Notes under the pieces: model-generated
What the model saw: only the letters and a program-made list of their open reading frames with translations
What the model was told of the DNA's origin: nothing
Databases searched by the model: none
Source of the DNA: Ziziphus jujuba
Lineage: Eukaryota > Streptophyta > Magnoliopsida > Rosales > Rhamnaceae
Direction: 5' to 3'
NCBI RefSeq assembly: GCF_031755915.1
Contig: NC_083388.1
Coordinates: 25,575,001 to 25,639,000 of the forward strand
DNA: 64,000 nt
In this document: piece after piece, positions 49,025-59,356 of the stretch
How the letters are laid out: every line of letters begins with the position of its first letter
Numbering within the stretch: the first letter of the stretch is position 1
Made by a program: the position numbers and the translations under genes

Positions 49025-50596
49025 GATTTTTCCAAGTTAATTTGCTTTCTTTTCGATCTCTATTTAAGGATTTGGTGTTATCAAACTAATCAAGAATTTT
49101 GTCTTAATAAGCTGGGTATGTAAGGAGAAACTCTCTATATATAACCAACTTTGCGTTGTGCAGTGGAGATCAGAGCATTTTCCGCATTTGATTGGTTGGA
49201 AAATTTAACCCTTTAACAGTCAAACAGGACTCAGTATTTCAGGACAGTTACTATTTGGCAATTATTCTGTATAACTTGTTTTCAGTATATTTGGTTTTTG
49301 CTTTAAATTTAATGTGATAAAGTTCAATTATTTCAATTCAAGGTTTTTATTTTATTTTATTTTATAATTGTTGATATGTCGTTACTAGTTAATTAGTACC
49401 GATATACTTATCCAACTGGTTATTTATCACTACTGAGAGTAAAAGACCATTTATTTATTTATTTATTGCTTTGTGAAATCGACAAGTTATGAACTTATGA
49501 AATGCACAATTGCACATGTTAATGCGTTATTATCTTTTTGTATGCTTGCTTGTCTTCACTTCAAAAAGCTCTTAAAGCATAGTAACTATTTAACTGTCAA
49601 ATCCAAGAGTTTGAATCCCCACCCCAGTATAAAAATAGAAAATAAAAATGCTAAAGTTCTGCCGGCTGATTTTTGTTTTGACATCATGTATGTATGTAGC
49701 TGGTTGATTGTTGCCAATATATCAAAGTTTTTTTGGAAAGATCACATTACTCTTGGGATACATATCAATATCAAATGACTTGAGCTTTTCACAATTCCAA
49801 GACGTTGCAAACTGACGTGACTTTGCAGTAATTGCCAAGATGCTCTTGTTCTACTGCTTTGGTTGTATTATTTTCTTTAGAAAGGCACTTTGATTGGGCT
49901 TTTTATGAAAACAGAGAAACGTGCAACCCAAGAAACGGCATGGCTTTTTCTGGCCCAAGATATATATTCAGACGTCGTTTGAGAGGGCATTTGAATTTGC
50001 TTCTCCTTTAAGAAGAGATTCAAAGAGAAACTATATCTCATTAGCTTTGCTTGTACGCATTTCTGTATTAACTCTAAGAAAACACTTATTTTTAAAAGGC
50101 ATGCCAAACGGGGCATAAACAAGGGGTAACCGTACGGAACAGTATACAAGCTTCTAAGTCAACATGCATGGATGTATGAAAGCTTATCTTTTAAAATAAT
50201 AAAATAATTCTAAATTCTGATCAGCAGATGTCAACTTCTTTAAACAACTCTTTTACCAATGCAGCAGTGGTTCAGTATTTTCTTGTACTAATCCAAATAT
50301 AAAATGATAAACAGAGGGGGAAAAAAAGTAACAAGAAACACTCCAATATTATAAATCCATGACTACATTTTGACCATTGAATTGCAATGTAACAAGGAAC
50401 ACTCCAATACTATAAAAATTGTCATAGCAACAAATAAATATGGCGTCATTATTTCGACCCCACATATCATACTATTTTAGTCAGCTACAAATCAGTAAAA
50501 AAGGGGCAAATCAAACACCAACAACACAGGTAAACGTGAATTATAAGTAAACTGTAGGAGGAAAAAAAGCAGCACCAGATTTAACAATTAATTCCT
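49025..50596. other. Intergenic region
   Basis: LEA promoter side and the RGP5-like 3' flank. A 28-bp direct repeat, GTAACAAGAAACACTCCAAT near 50328 and a close copy near 50391, is the only structured element noticed. No gene recognised. Confidence 0.5.
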
Positions 50597-51646
50597 CTAA
50601 CTGGATCCCACTTCCTTCCAAAGCTTCACCCACTCCACCATTGCTTCAGCAGCACGAGTAAATACAGGATCCGATTGACCTAGCTGCTCCTTCACCTGTT
50701 TTGCAACCTCCAGTACACAATCCTCTGTTTTAACTATTTCTCGATTCAACCTTACTGACTGAAAGAAAGGAACCACTTCCTCCATCAGCTTCACCCCTTC
50801 CCACTCTTTTTTCAAGCTATCGATGGCATTGCCCCTTTCTGTTCTCCATACATAGGGAAGTCCACTTTTCACACCAAGCCCAAGATGATCACATATAACC
50901 TTTGCACACATTCCACTCCAAATATCTTCCACTGTTTCCCACCTAAACTTCCCCTCCTTTGCCAATCTAAAAGCCGGGAACAAAGTTGGGCCCACCAACT
51001 CACGGTCGAAAGCAATGTTGATTCCACTCAAAGGCATCAAGGCTCTAGCTGGGACAGTCAGCACAGCATCTACGTATCGTGAATTCCTCTGCCCTCCCTT
51101 GAGAGCTTGTGTGGGTGCATCATAGTCTGCCAAATTCAGCCACAATCCACATGACAGTGCACATGTGACCCCAGTACGTAGGCTGAATGGGTAACCACGA
51201 ACAAAATCTGCTCCCTTTCGGAAAGGATCATACAGTGTGTTAAAAAAGAAGGGAGTAGCTGGAGTTGCCAGATTGGATATATGCTGGGCCACAACATCTA
51301 CTAAAGAACCATCTTTGTCCTTGGCTGGCATGCAGTCATCATCAATAGAGACAATGTATTTCTTCTGGGACACAAGAAAGCCAAAATACCTGCATGAGTA
51401 ACCAGTGAAGACAGTGGAACTGGAGGAACCCACTATTCGGTCTATATCAGATTTTTTATAAATATCAATGTTAAAGCCTTCTGATAAATGGAGTTCCTCT
51501 TTCAGATCAGGGTCCTGGACTATGATCAAGTGAAATCGAGAGAATATTGGTCTCCATTCGTTCAGGAACGATGTCAGGTCAGAACGGAGTGCTGCGATCA
51601 CAATATCAACCTCATCATCCTTGACATTGATATGTGAGTGAGACAT
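50597..51646 (-). CDS. RGP5: Reversibly glycosylated polypeptide, RGP5-type (UDP-arabinopyranose mutase family)
   Basis: Family members at the Golgi/cytosol interface bind UDP-sugars and interconvert UDP-arabinopyranose and UDP-arabinofuranose for wall polysaccharides. A single exon encodes 349 residues, the family length. It has the DDD metal/nucleotide motif (IDDDC, residues 101-105), LFFNTLYDP-like FFFNTLYDPFRKGADFVRGY, YDAPTQALKG and NSRYVDAVLTVPA, where the auto-glycosylated Arg region lies. The N-terminus (VDIVIAALRSDLTSFLNEWR) and CGLWLNLADYDAPTQ match the RGP5 branch rather than RGP1-3. Mutase activity has been clear for RGP1-3 and not for RGP5-type members, so catalysis here should not be assumed. 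The ATG lies 111 nt after the stop of the small upstream gene on the same strand. Confidence 0.93.
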   Translation of the reverse strand: MSHSHINVKDDEVDIVIAALRSDLTSFLNEWRPIFSRFHLIIVQDPDLKEELHLSEGFNIDIYKKSDIDRIVGSSSSTVFTGYSCRYFGFLVSQKKYIVSIDDDCMPAKDKDGSLVDVVAQHISNLATPATPFFFNTLYDPFRKGADFVRGYPFSLRTGVTCALSCGLWLNLADYDAPTQALKGGQRNSRYVDAVLTVPARALMPLSGINIAFDRELVGPTLFPAFRLAKEGKFRWETVEDIWSGMCAKVICDHLGLGVKSGLPYVWRTERGNAIDSLKKEWEGVKLMEEVVPFFQSVRLNREIVKTEDCVLEVAKQVKEQLGQSDPVFTRAAEAMVEWVKLWKEVGSS

Positions 51647-51757
51647 CTTGAAAATGTTTCAGAATATAAAGTGAGAAAGAAAGAACGTGACCCTCCTTAA
51701 GGCAGCTAGTATGTCTTCACAAAGTTAGGAAGTTCACTCACACAAACACTACTAAAT

Positions 51758-53557
51758 TCAGAACTTTTCTGAGCATCCTGCCAAAGGAAATTTGAAGTAA
51801 GCAAACTAGTACAAAGCATAAGGGAAGGACAGGACACTGGAATTTACAAAAAAGACTTACTTGTAGGAAGTACAGGGATGAGATTCTGCCGGATATTAAG
51901 AGCCTGAATTAGTGCAAGGACTTCATCTTTGCCAGTTGCCAAGAACAACTTGAGAACTTTCTCGTTAAGCTTTCCAGCTTTCAAAGTTCTCTGGATAGCA
52001 TAAAAGTAAGTGCTATTAAAGGGTGTTGTTTATCATTCAAAACATATTAAAATTGAAGGCTAAGGGGCATGCAAAATACTATAGAAATGCAAAATAGTCA
52101 AGATAAATAACAAGCAGAAATTAAAGAATCCACATGGCAGAACAAATGCCAAAGTTTTTAGTTCACTATTTCAATCTTCTTTTGATGTCTTGTGGTTTCT
52201 TCTCTTTCAAGTCCAGAACCAAAAAAAAAATAATAATAAAATTAATAAATAAAATAAAATATCAAATATTTAGTGTTCATAAAGACAGCCACTGAATTTA
52301 AATGCATTCAGAAGATGGAGTCTAAAAGAAAAACCAAAGTCTTGCAAATTTAGGTGAGTGGAAATTCCAAATCTCCAAAAGCAGCATCTTCCACATGACT
52401 ACCACTACCGACAATTTTTATGCGCAAACATGATCCACTGTTGATTGTCCATCCCTTGTCACGTATGTTCAATGAAGGGACTGCAGGGGGTTACTTCTTT
52501 TGACATCTCATTAGTTATTCGAAAGACATCAATGGAGTTGTTGAGTCAAGAAAATCAAGTTCTGTGAGGAACAAGTCCAATGTAGTTTAAAAGACTATTG
52601 GTCTAGTATGCTAGTATGGTGCATTGGTTGAAAAGTAGTACTATGAGATCAAGGTAAAAAACTTTTAATTGTTCTAAATGTGGATAAAGCCATTTTCTCA
52701 ACTGATTAAGGAGCATTAAGGAACCCCAGGATTCTTCTTAAACATAAAGCATACAACCCATGCTACGAGATACTAGAAATGAGTTAAAACAATCGTTATT
52801 ATGATTAATTCTGCCTTAGATGAACCTATGATCTGATCGTAAGACATATATACTACAAGGTAATAATTCTTTAATCTTCCCAAAAAGAAAAAAAAAAAAA
52901 AAGGGAAAAAAAAGAAGGAAAAACCTCGCCAACGAGTAATATAGGCAAATCTGAAATCGAAATGGTTAGTAGAGAACCCAATTCCATATACTCCCAAATT
53001 TTTTTTGATGTATCGATCTAAAACATAGGCTAAAACGAATCAATACCAGCATAAAAAAAAGTGTATGATTTCTACATAGTCAGCCATACTACAATTAATA
53101 TAATGGGCACCTTTAACTAGAATCAAAAACGAGGAAAACAAAGAAAATAACAGTAATAAAGAAAACCCATCATACAAAAAGATTATAAAAGAAAAAAGGA
53201 ATTTTAGTAAGACATAAATCAAAATCAAAATCCGCCGATTAACATCATGATTCCAAAAAGTCAACGTAACCCATTTAGTAACTGAATCACGCTTGCCCAT
53301 TTCACATAACCAATTTTTTAACTCAAAGTAAGGTGCATAATATTCTCAGGTAAAAGTGAAACATCAAAAAAAAAAAAAAAAAAAAAGATCAAAACTTTTT
53401 CTTACAAGAAACGATGAAAGGAAGAGAGATAGAAAGGAGTTACCAGGAAAAGGTCGAGAAGGATGTGATCAGGGAGTGGAGAGAGATCAGAGATGTTAGA
53501 GATATTAAAGAGTGCCGAGTCAATTGTGAGAGAGAGCAAAGATGGCGGGGTTCTCAT
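51758..53557 (-). CDS. 87-residue leucine-rich protein, unrecognised, directly upstream of RGP5
   Basis: Three exons on the minus strand: 53557-53444, 51990-51861, 51777-51758, with consistent phases (264 nt). The sequence begins MRTPPSLLSLTIDSALFNIS, continues with LSPLPDHILLDLFL | RTLKAGKLNEKVLKLFLATG and KDEVLALIQALNIR, and ends RCSEKF. LPDHILLDLFL resembles the helical start of F-box-like motifs, but the chain is too short to claim an F-box. Its coding character is shown by exon phases, good splice sites and a clean stop; homology was not tested. Intron 1 is 1.45 kb. Its 3' end lies so near the RGP5 ATG that the two may share one transcript. Confidence 0.78.
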
Positions 53558-54736
53558 TCAATCACTCATTTCAAGACAAATAATTATATAAAGTAATTAT
53601 CAAAAAATCATTTCGCTTCCCTCTCTCTCTCTCTCTCTTTGTGGATCACTTTCTCTCTCTAAAAAAATAAACCATATAAAGAAAGAGAAGAATGGGTCAA
53701 ACGCTTCGATCTGAGGAAGGAGAACAGAAACCCTTTGCGACGCTTTTTTTTTTTTTTAAGTAAACAGTGTTTTTCTTTTTGTTATCTCCGTCCGATCAAC
53801 AATGGCCGACATCTCTGGCTTCTCACTGTGTTTGCACGTGCTCGGTTCACCTCACGTGCGGTATAATGGAATGGACTTCCAGTTTCCAATCAAGCCCATA
53901 ATAGTGTTTGTGAAATTGGGAGTATAAGCCCAAACGGACCCAACTCGATTTATTATTATTAAGGTTTTTCCCACATGTTAAATTAAAAAATTTTATGCAT
54001 GAATTTGAATAATGACCTTGGCAATTTTTTTGAAACTTAATTTTCTTTTAAATAATAAAATTAGGAAAAAAAAATTGATTTTAGAATGTGTATATACTTT
54101 CCATTATTATTCTTATGCTGATGTATTCTTTTCTCTTGATGAAATAATAAAATTATAATGTTTCAAGCTCCATTTTTTGTTTTTTTAAATGTATATGTAC
54201 ATAATTTTCATAATGTTTTTTCCACACTAAATACGTTGTTATATTATAAGAGAAAATCACGTTAAACTTTGTGTTAACTCTCAAAAGATAAAAAGTTTAA
54301 CACATTTGACGGGCATTAATATATTATTTTTTCTATTATTATTATTTTTATAAATAATTATGTGTGTGTGTGGTTACTACTACCACAATCATATTCTAGA
54401 AAACAAATCAAACAATTCCAAAAGATTTTGTCCCCTCCACTTACCAGTTCTATAGTATATTATCAGCGTTACTATAGCGAGCATGCAAGACAAACTAACA
54501 AATAATATTTGTACACAAATCAGATTTCAGAAAATGAAACAGATTATAACATGCATTCTCATTCATTTCAATTAACACCACAAAATGTATTGTAGCTAAA
54601 TTTACCATGCAAAGCAAGCAATTCCCAAAATGAAACTAAAGAAACGTTGTTTTTAACACGTGTACAGAATGCACCCAGAAACAGACACTTGGGAAGTCTA
54701 AAAATACAAGCCATCTAAACAATTACAGATTGTAGT
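53558..54736 (-). promoter_or_regulatory. Promoter of the 87-residue protein / RGP5 locus, then AT-rich spacer
   Basis: A CT tract at about 53620-53638 lies in the probable leader. Two CACGTG G-boxes at 53835-53840 and 53853-53858 are 18 bp apart. AGCCCA site-II type motifs follow near 53893 and 53927. This is the only promoter-like block upstream of both coding regions. From 54000 to 54736 the DNA is AT-rich 3' flank of the acidic-protein gene. Confidence 0.6.
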
Positions 54737-57700
54737 CTATTTAAGTCCAATTATGGACATGAGAAACCGAAGTTTGCTGTTAACTTCAATGAGATCATAA
54801 GGGTCTTTGAATGATGCTGGGGGTTCCACACCAGTGAAGACATAGAGAGCCTTAAGTTCCTCCATGCATGTTTTCTGGGGTGTCACTTTGTATCCTATTA
54901 TACTTCTCATCGCCTCAATCTGTTCCCATATCTTTTCCTCATTGTACACTTCCTGCGGCTGCAATAGTTAGTCCTTTAACCATCAGCAAATAGAAGTTTC
55001 TGTTACGAAATTGGGAGAAAAAAAAAACAAATAGCAACGGAAACAAAGAAAGCGAAGAACAAACACACAATTAACGTGGAAACCCTTGACGGGAAAAACC
55101 ACGGGCAGGGAGAAACAAATCCAATATCGAAAGATTGGTACAAAAGGTGAGCCTGACTGCGCAATACCTTCTAAACCCTAATTTCAACCGAAAACCAAAA
55201 ATATATAGTACATAAGAAACCCTAAAATTGAACAGGTCCATCGGAGGTCCGAGACCTCCGCTTCCACCACTGAGCCCCAAATTTTTCTCCAAAATTTAGT
55301 TTTACCAAATGGGTCGCACCGCGAGCTTTTCGGGTCGGGTCAACAAGAATTCGGGTCACAAACTCTAACAGTTTCAAATATGAAAATTATAAGTTTGAAA
55401 GAAGTAGTTAAAAGTTCCAAAATTCTAGGCCAACAGATCAGTGTCTTATTTGCTGAATAGAGAAATAGATTTAACAATGAAAGTTACAAGATAGTTCAAA
55501 AGGTTATGGTTTGTAGAGGAGGAGAGCGAGTTTAGTTTAGCACGGTTTGTGTTCAAGATGGGGATTCTTGTAGAGAGATGAAAGTCTTAGACTTAATTTG
55601 AAAGCTAGAGAACATTGTAGATAATCTAATAATCACTCACTCTATCTTTACTCTAAGAGAAAAGTCTGCAATATAAAATCTACTTCTCAGATAAGCATTT
55701 TCATGGTTATGGATGAATTCAAATCTAGATATAAGATTTCCAAATTAAGACTTAGAAATGCATTAAATATCATGTGATGGAGTAAGAATTAACTTCAGTT
55801 ACCAAAAATATGGTTTTATTGAAGAAGCAGAAGAAAGGAAGCACATCATCAGAGTGGCACTTCCAGTACCTCTCACTATTTTTTGTCCTTGAACGCACTT
55901 CATTTTTTGGCCAAGTTCTTCTTCCACTTCTTCTTCTTCTCCTTTTTTCTTAAATACTTAATATGAGATGAAATAGCAGTCAATTACAATAAGCAAAAGC
56001 GAGATGCTAAGGATCTTATGATGCATAAACCTAAAAAGGCATGGACTTTCAAATTTGTTTTTCATCCCAATGGATCATCCATCCAATTACGGTAAGTTCT
56101 ATACTAGGATCAAACATAAATTTCTGACCTCATTCGAAGGCATGGGGACTTCTTTTGCAGAGGAAATTCCAGCATCTTTAGAATCATCTTTCCTAAGTGA
56201 AGCAGCATGATCCATAGAATCTGCAGTTTTATCACACAAGTAAGTTGAACATTTTGCAAAACCATCAGTCCAAACTAGAACAATAGTACTTCAAAGTGCA
56301 GAGAAATCCCATGTCAAAAAAGAACACCATGTGGCAAACCAATTGTAAGTTAAGAGCTTTTACCCTTAGAAGTCTCATTAACTGCATATGAGTATTTTCC
56401 TTTAGCTACGTTTTGGTCATCAAACCCACTTTTATTCCCAATCTCCCCTGCATCTGCATTCGTTAGAGCAACAATTTTCTTCTTCGATGAATTTGCATCA
56501 TCAACATTATCCTCGGGTTTTCCTTCTTGTAATGTTGATGAGCTGTTAACAACAGGTATTTGCTCCTCTCCCATGCCAACATCCCCTGTTACATCATTTA
56601 AATCGTTCTTGTATTCCATATCTTGCATCTCTTGACCTTCTTTCGCTACTTCCTTGATATTTCTTTGTGCTCTTTCTTCTTCTATAATCCCAGTACATTT
56701 TCCCAATCCAACATCACTATCAACAATTTCATCTTCGGCTGGTATCTCCATTGCTTCAGTTTTTGTAGTAATCATTTGATTTCCATTCCCTTCAACTCCT
56801 TGTGTTTTTTCAACATCATGTTTTTCCTTCTCTACAGGATCATCAACTTTTCCCTCATCCCTGATTCTTTCGAGCAACCCTGTCATCTCTTTTTCTATTT
56901 CCTCCTCTTCACTATCATTTGGTCTTGCTTGATCCCCCTTTTCTTCAATTACTATAGTATTTACTTCACTATGAACAATTTTATCTTCAACTGGTATCTC
57001 TATATCTTCAACTTTTGCAGTAATCCTTCGATCTCCATTGTCTTCAACTCCTTGTGGTTTTTGAACATCAAGTTTTTCCTTCTCTGCAGGATCATCAGCA
57101 TTTCCCTCATCCCTGATTCTTTCAAGTAGCCCTGTCGTCTCTTTCTCTATTTCCTCTTCTTCAATATCATTTGCTCTTGCTTGATCCACATTTTCTTCCA
57201 TTACTACAGTAGTTACTTCAATTGTTGCACCTTCCTTTTCTTCATCACCCTCATCCAAATCCAGAACAACTCCATGCACCTTGATTGGCTCTTCATTCTC
57301 TCTTTCATGTGGCAAGGTTTCTTCCTTGTACTCCTCTCTGTCACCTTCAATTTGGACCCCATTAGTTACCTCCAAATGGTCATCCACCAAATCTAGATAT
57401 TCACCATCATCTTCCTGATACCCATTTTCCTCAACATTAATAACATGTACATCAACCTTTTCTTCTCGATCTTGGGCATTATTCCTTCTAACACCCTCTT
57501 GTGCATAACCCTTCTCCTCTTTGCCTTTCCCTTCTTCATTTTTTTCTTTATCTACTAATTTAACATGATCGACATCCCCAGTTTCTTCTATTTCATTCCT
57601 TTTCACATCTTTTTCCCCAATATCGCCCCTGTCCATTGCTTTCCCATCTTCATTTTCATCGTTGTTCTTCTCTACTGTTTTAACAAGATCTTCAAAACGT

Positions 57701-58242
57701 TCAATATTTTCCTCCTCATTCATTTCAACACTCTCTTCCTCATGATAGTCCTCCTCCCCCTCCTTCCTTGCATCCCATTCTTCAATTTCATTATTTTCCT
57801 TCTCTGACAATTCAACTCTTGTCTCAATTCCTCCTCTTCTATCATCCTTCTCCTCTTCTTCTTCCTTCTGCATGTCTATGCTTTCCTCTAAGCATGCATC
57901 TCCTCCTTCTTCCAAATAGATTTCTTCTTCATTGTCGTTACTCGCAGTTCCGTATTCCAACAGACGAGGTGCAGGCCTCGGGAGCAACTTGCTCATTAGC
58001 TTCTGAGCGCAGGCATAGCTAGCCAAGAAAACCCCAGAAGGAACTGAAACAGCAAACCCAATTGCGGAAACAATCACCAGCGGTGGAAGAACCAATGGTG
58101 CAGAGGAGAACAAAACTCCAGTCACCAATATTTTCTTACCAAGTCCCAAACCCTTGTTCAAGATCCAACTCACCCTGCCTCCTCTGTTATAACTTTTGGA
58201 TTCATATTCCTGAATTTCCCACTCGTCATTCGGGTCTTCCAT
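54737..58242 (-). CDS. Unrecognised acidic protein with N-terminal hydrophobic region, 730 residues
   Basis: I do not recognise this family. Exons on the minus strand: 58242-56364, 56220-56129, 54958-54737; 2193 nt with consistent phases. Residues about 35-85 are hydrophobic with prolines (VLFSSAPLVLPPLVIVSAIG, then FAVSVPSGVFLASYACAQ), enough for one or two membrane passes or a hairpin as in lipid-droplet proteins; the hairpin is a guess. Residues about 100-620 are extremely rich in Glu, Asp and Lys and probably disordered, with a duplicated 84-residue unit. The C-terminal exon (WEQIEAMRSIIGYKVTPQ, ELKALYVFTGVEPPASF, DPYDLIEVNSKLRFLMSIIG) is compact and most likely conserved. A Glu-rich stretch near 55900 within the last intron might be an extra exon, but its phase does not fit. 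Confidence 0.75.
55001..55370. mobile_element. Solo LTR (370 bp) with 5-bp target-site duplication
   Basis: The element starts TGTTACGAAATTGGG and ends CACAAACTCTAACA, giving TGTTA...TAACA inverted ends. It is flanked on both sides by GTTTC (54996-55000 and 55371-55375). The TG...CA ends plus a 5-bp duplication are the hallmarks of LTR-retrotransposon insertion; with no internal region or second LTR, it is a solo LTR left by recombination. It sits in the last intron of the acidic-protein gene. Confidence 0.88.
56704..57207 (-). repeat. Tandem duplication of a 252-bp (84-codon) unit in the acidic protein
   Basis: Unit 1 is 57207-56956 (residues 346-429) and unit 2 is 56955-56704 (residues 430-513). 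Both contain TGLLERIRDEG preceded by EEEEIEKE, then a DDP.EKEK block and E.IVHS/DS. The length is a multiple of three, so the frame is kept. Confidence 0.9.
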
Positions 58243-59356
58243 CCTAGAATTTTTTTTTAAAAAAAAAAAAAAAAAAAAAAGGAAAAATGTGAGAAATTTA
58301 TCATATGTTTTCTTCTATTTCTCTGTTTGCTTGCATAGAAAGTAATTAATGAAAAAGCTAGGAGCAAGACTGAAGATTTAAAAAACCCACCATATTAATT
58401 TCAAAAGAAATTAAACCATGCCTAGCTCAAAATGTAATCACGAGCACAAGTAATTATAAAAAATAAAAATAAAAAATTATAAGAGACCCATAATCAATTA
58501 AAAAACAGAAACTTTTAAGGTTTTTCACAGTAGTTAGAATGCCCAAACTTCTGATTGTAACTCGGAGAAAACGAAAAGAGAACCAATTGAACTAAAGTTT
58601 CCCAAAAGCTTCTTATCATAAATGGGTCATCATCAAAATCTCTGAAAACAAAAATGTTCCAAACTTTTCTTGTAAAATAATAAACAGACCATAAACCATT
58701 TACCTGATTTTCCAGCTCGATCAGCGTACTGCTACTTGGGTGGATGAAAATCGACTCCCATGGTGAAATCTTGAAGCGGCAATGAAACTTACTTGTATCC
58801 AACGGAAGTTCGAAATCCAAAGGGTTTTGTTTGAAACCAGAAGCAGAAAGTTAAAACCCATGAAAGTGGTTTTGAGGAGGCAGCCAAAAGAGAAATTAAA
58901 GAAGACAAATGGCGAAAAGGAAAAGAATCAATACTGACACGCGTTTGAAAGTGGGCATTGACAGTTGCAGGCTACCATCATCTCTCTGTATCTTCTGCAT
59001 GCACCATGCAGACTGATATCAATTTTGATTGGTTCCGCATTTCGACGTGGCCTCACCCAAGAACACCACCTGTATTCTGCCACGCAAGCTCGTTTTTTAA
59101 TGTATACACCATTTCAATTAGGCTGGGCTTGGATGAGGCTCACTTTGGGAAAATCTACCAAGCCCATTTAGATTTGGGCTAGAAGACCCAATAACCTTTT
59201 TACCCGGCCCAAGTTCTCGGATTCGGATACGCTCGTTTCCGTGGCAAAAACTCTCTCTCTCTCTCTCTCTCTCTCACATCCACACTCAGTCTTTTTCTTT
59301 GTTTTCTTTCCGCCTTTCAAGGAATCAAAATTGATTGTACTGAATTTTGTGAAATA
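58243..59356. promoter_or_regulatory. Divergent promoter region between the acidic-protein gene and PELOTA
   Basis: Minus side: an acceptor (TTCTAG) ends one base before the ATG at 58242 and a donor (AATCAG|GTAAATGG) lies at 58703-58702, so the acidic-protein gene has a leader intron of about 460 bases. Plus side: TGGGCT/AGCCCA site-II elements at about 59124, 59161, 59175 and 59206 are typical of translation-related housekeeping genes. A (CT)n tract at 59251-59275 is in the PELOTA 5' UTR. Confidence 0.65.

Noticed and set aside
55800..55960. Glu-rich stretch as an extra exon of the acidic protein
   Set aside because: The available acceptor and donor would leave the wrong phase for the last exon, while exon 2 joins the last exon directly in phase 0.
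56623..58247. A series of plus-strand ORFs opposite the acidic-protein gene
   Set aside because: GAA/GAG/GAT-rich coding sequence reads as TTC/CTC/ATC on the other strand and lacks stops by composition; the minus-strand gene has splice sites, phases and a coherent protein.
58515..58820. Minus-strand ORF upstream of the acidic-protein ATG
   Set aside because: It opens with TTG, crosses a good donor site at 58703-58702 and is best explained as 5' UTR plus leader intron.
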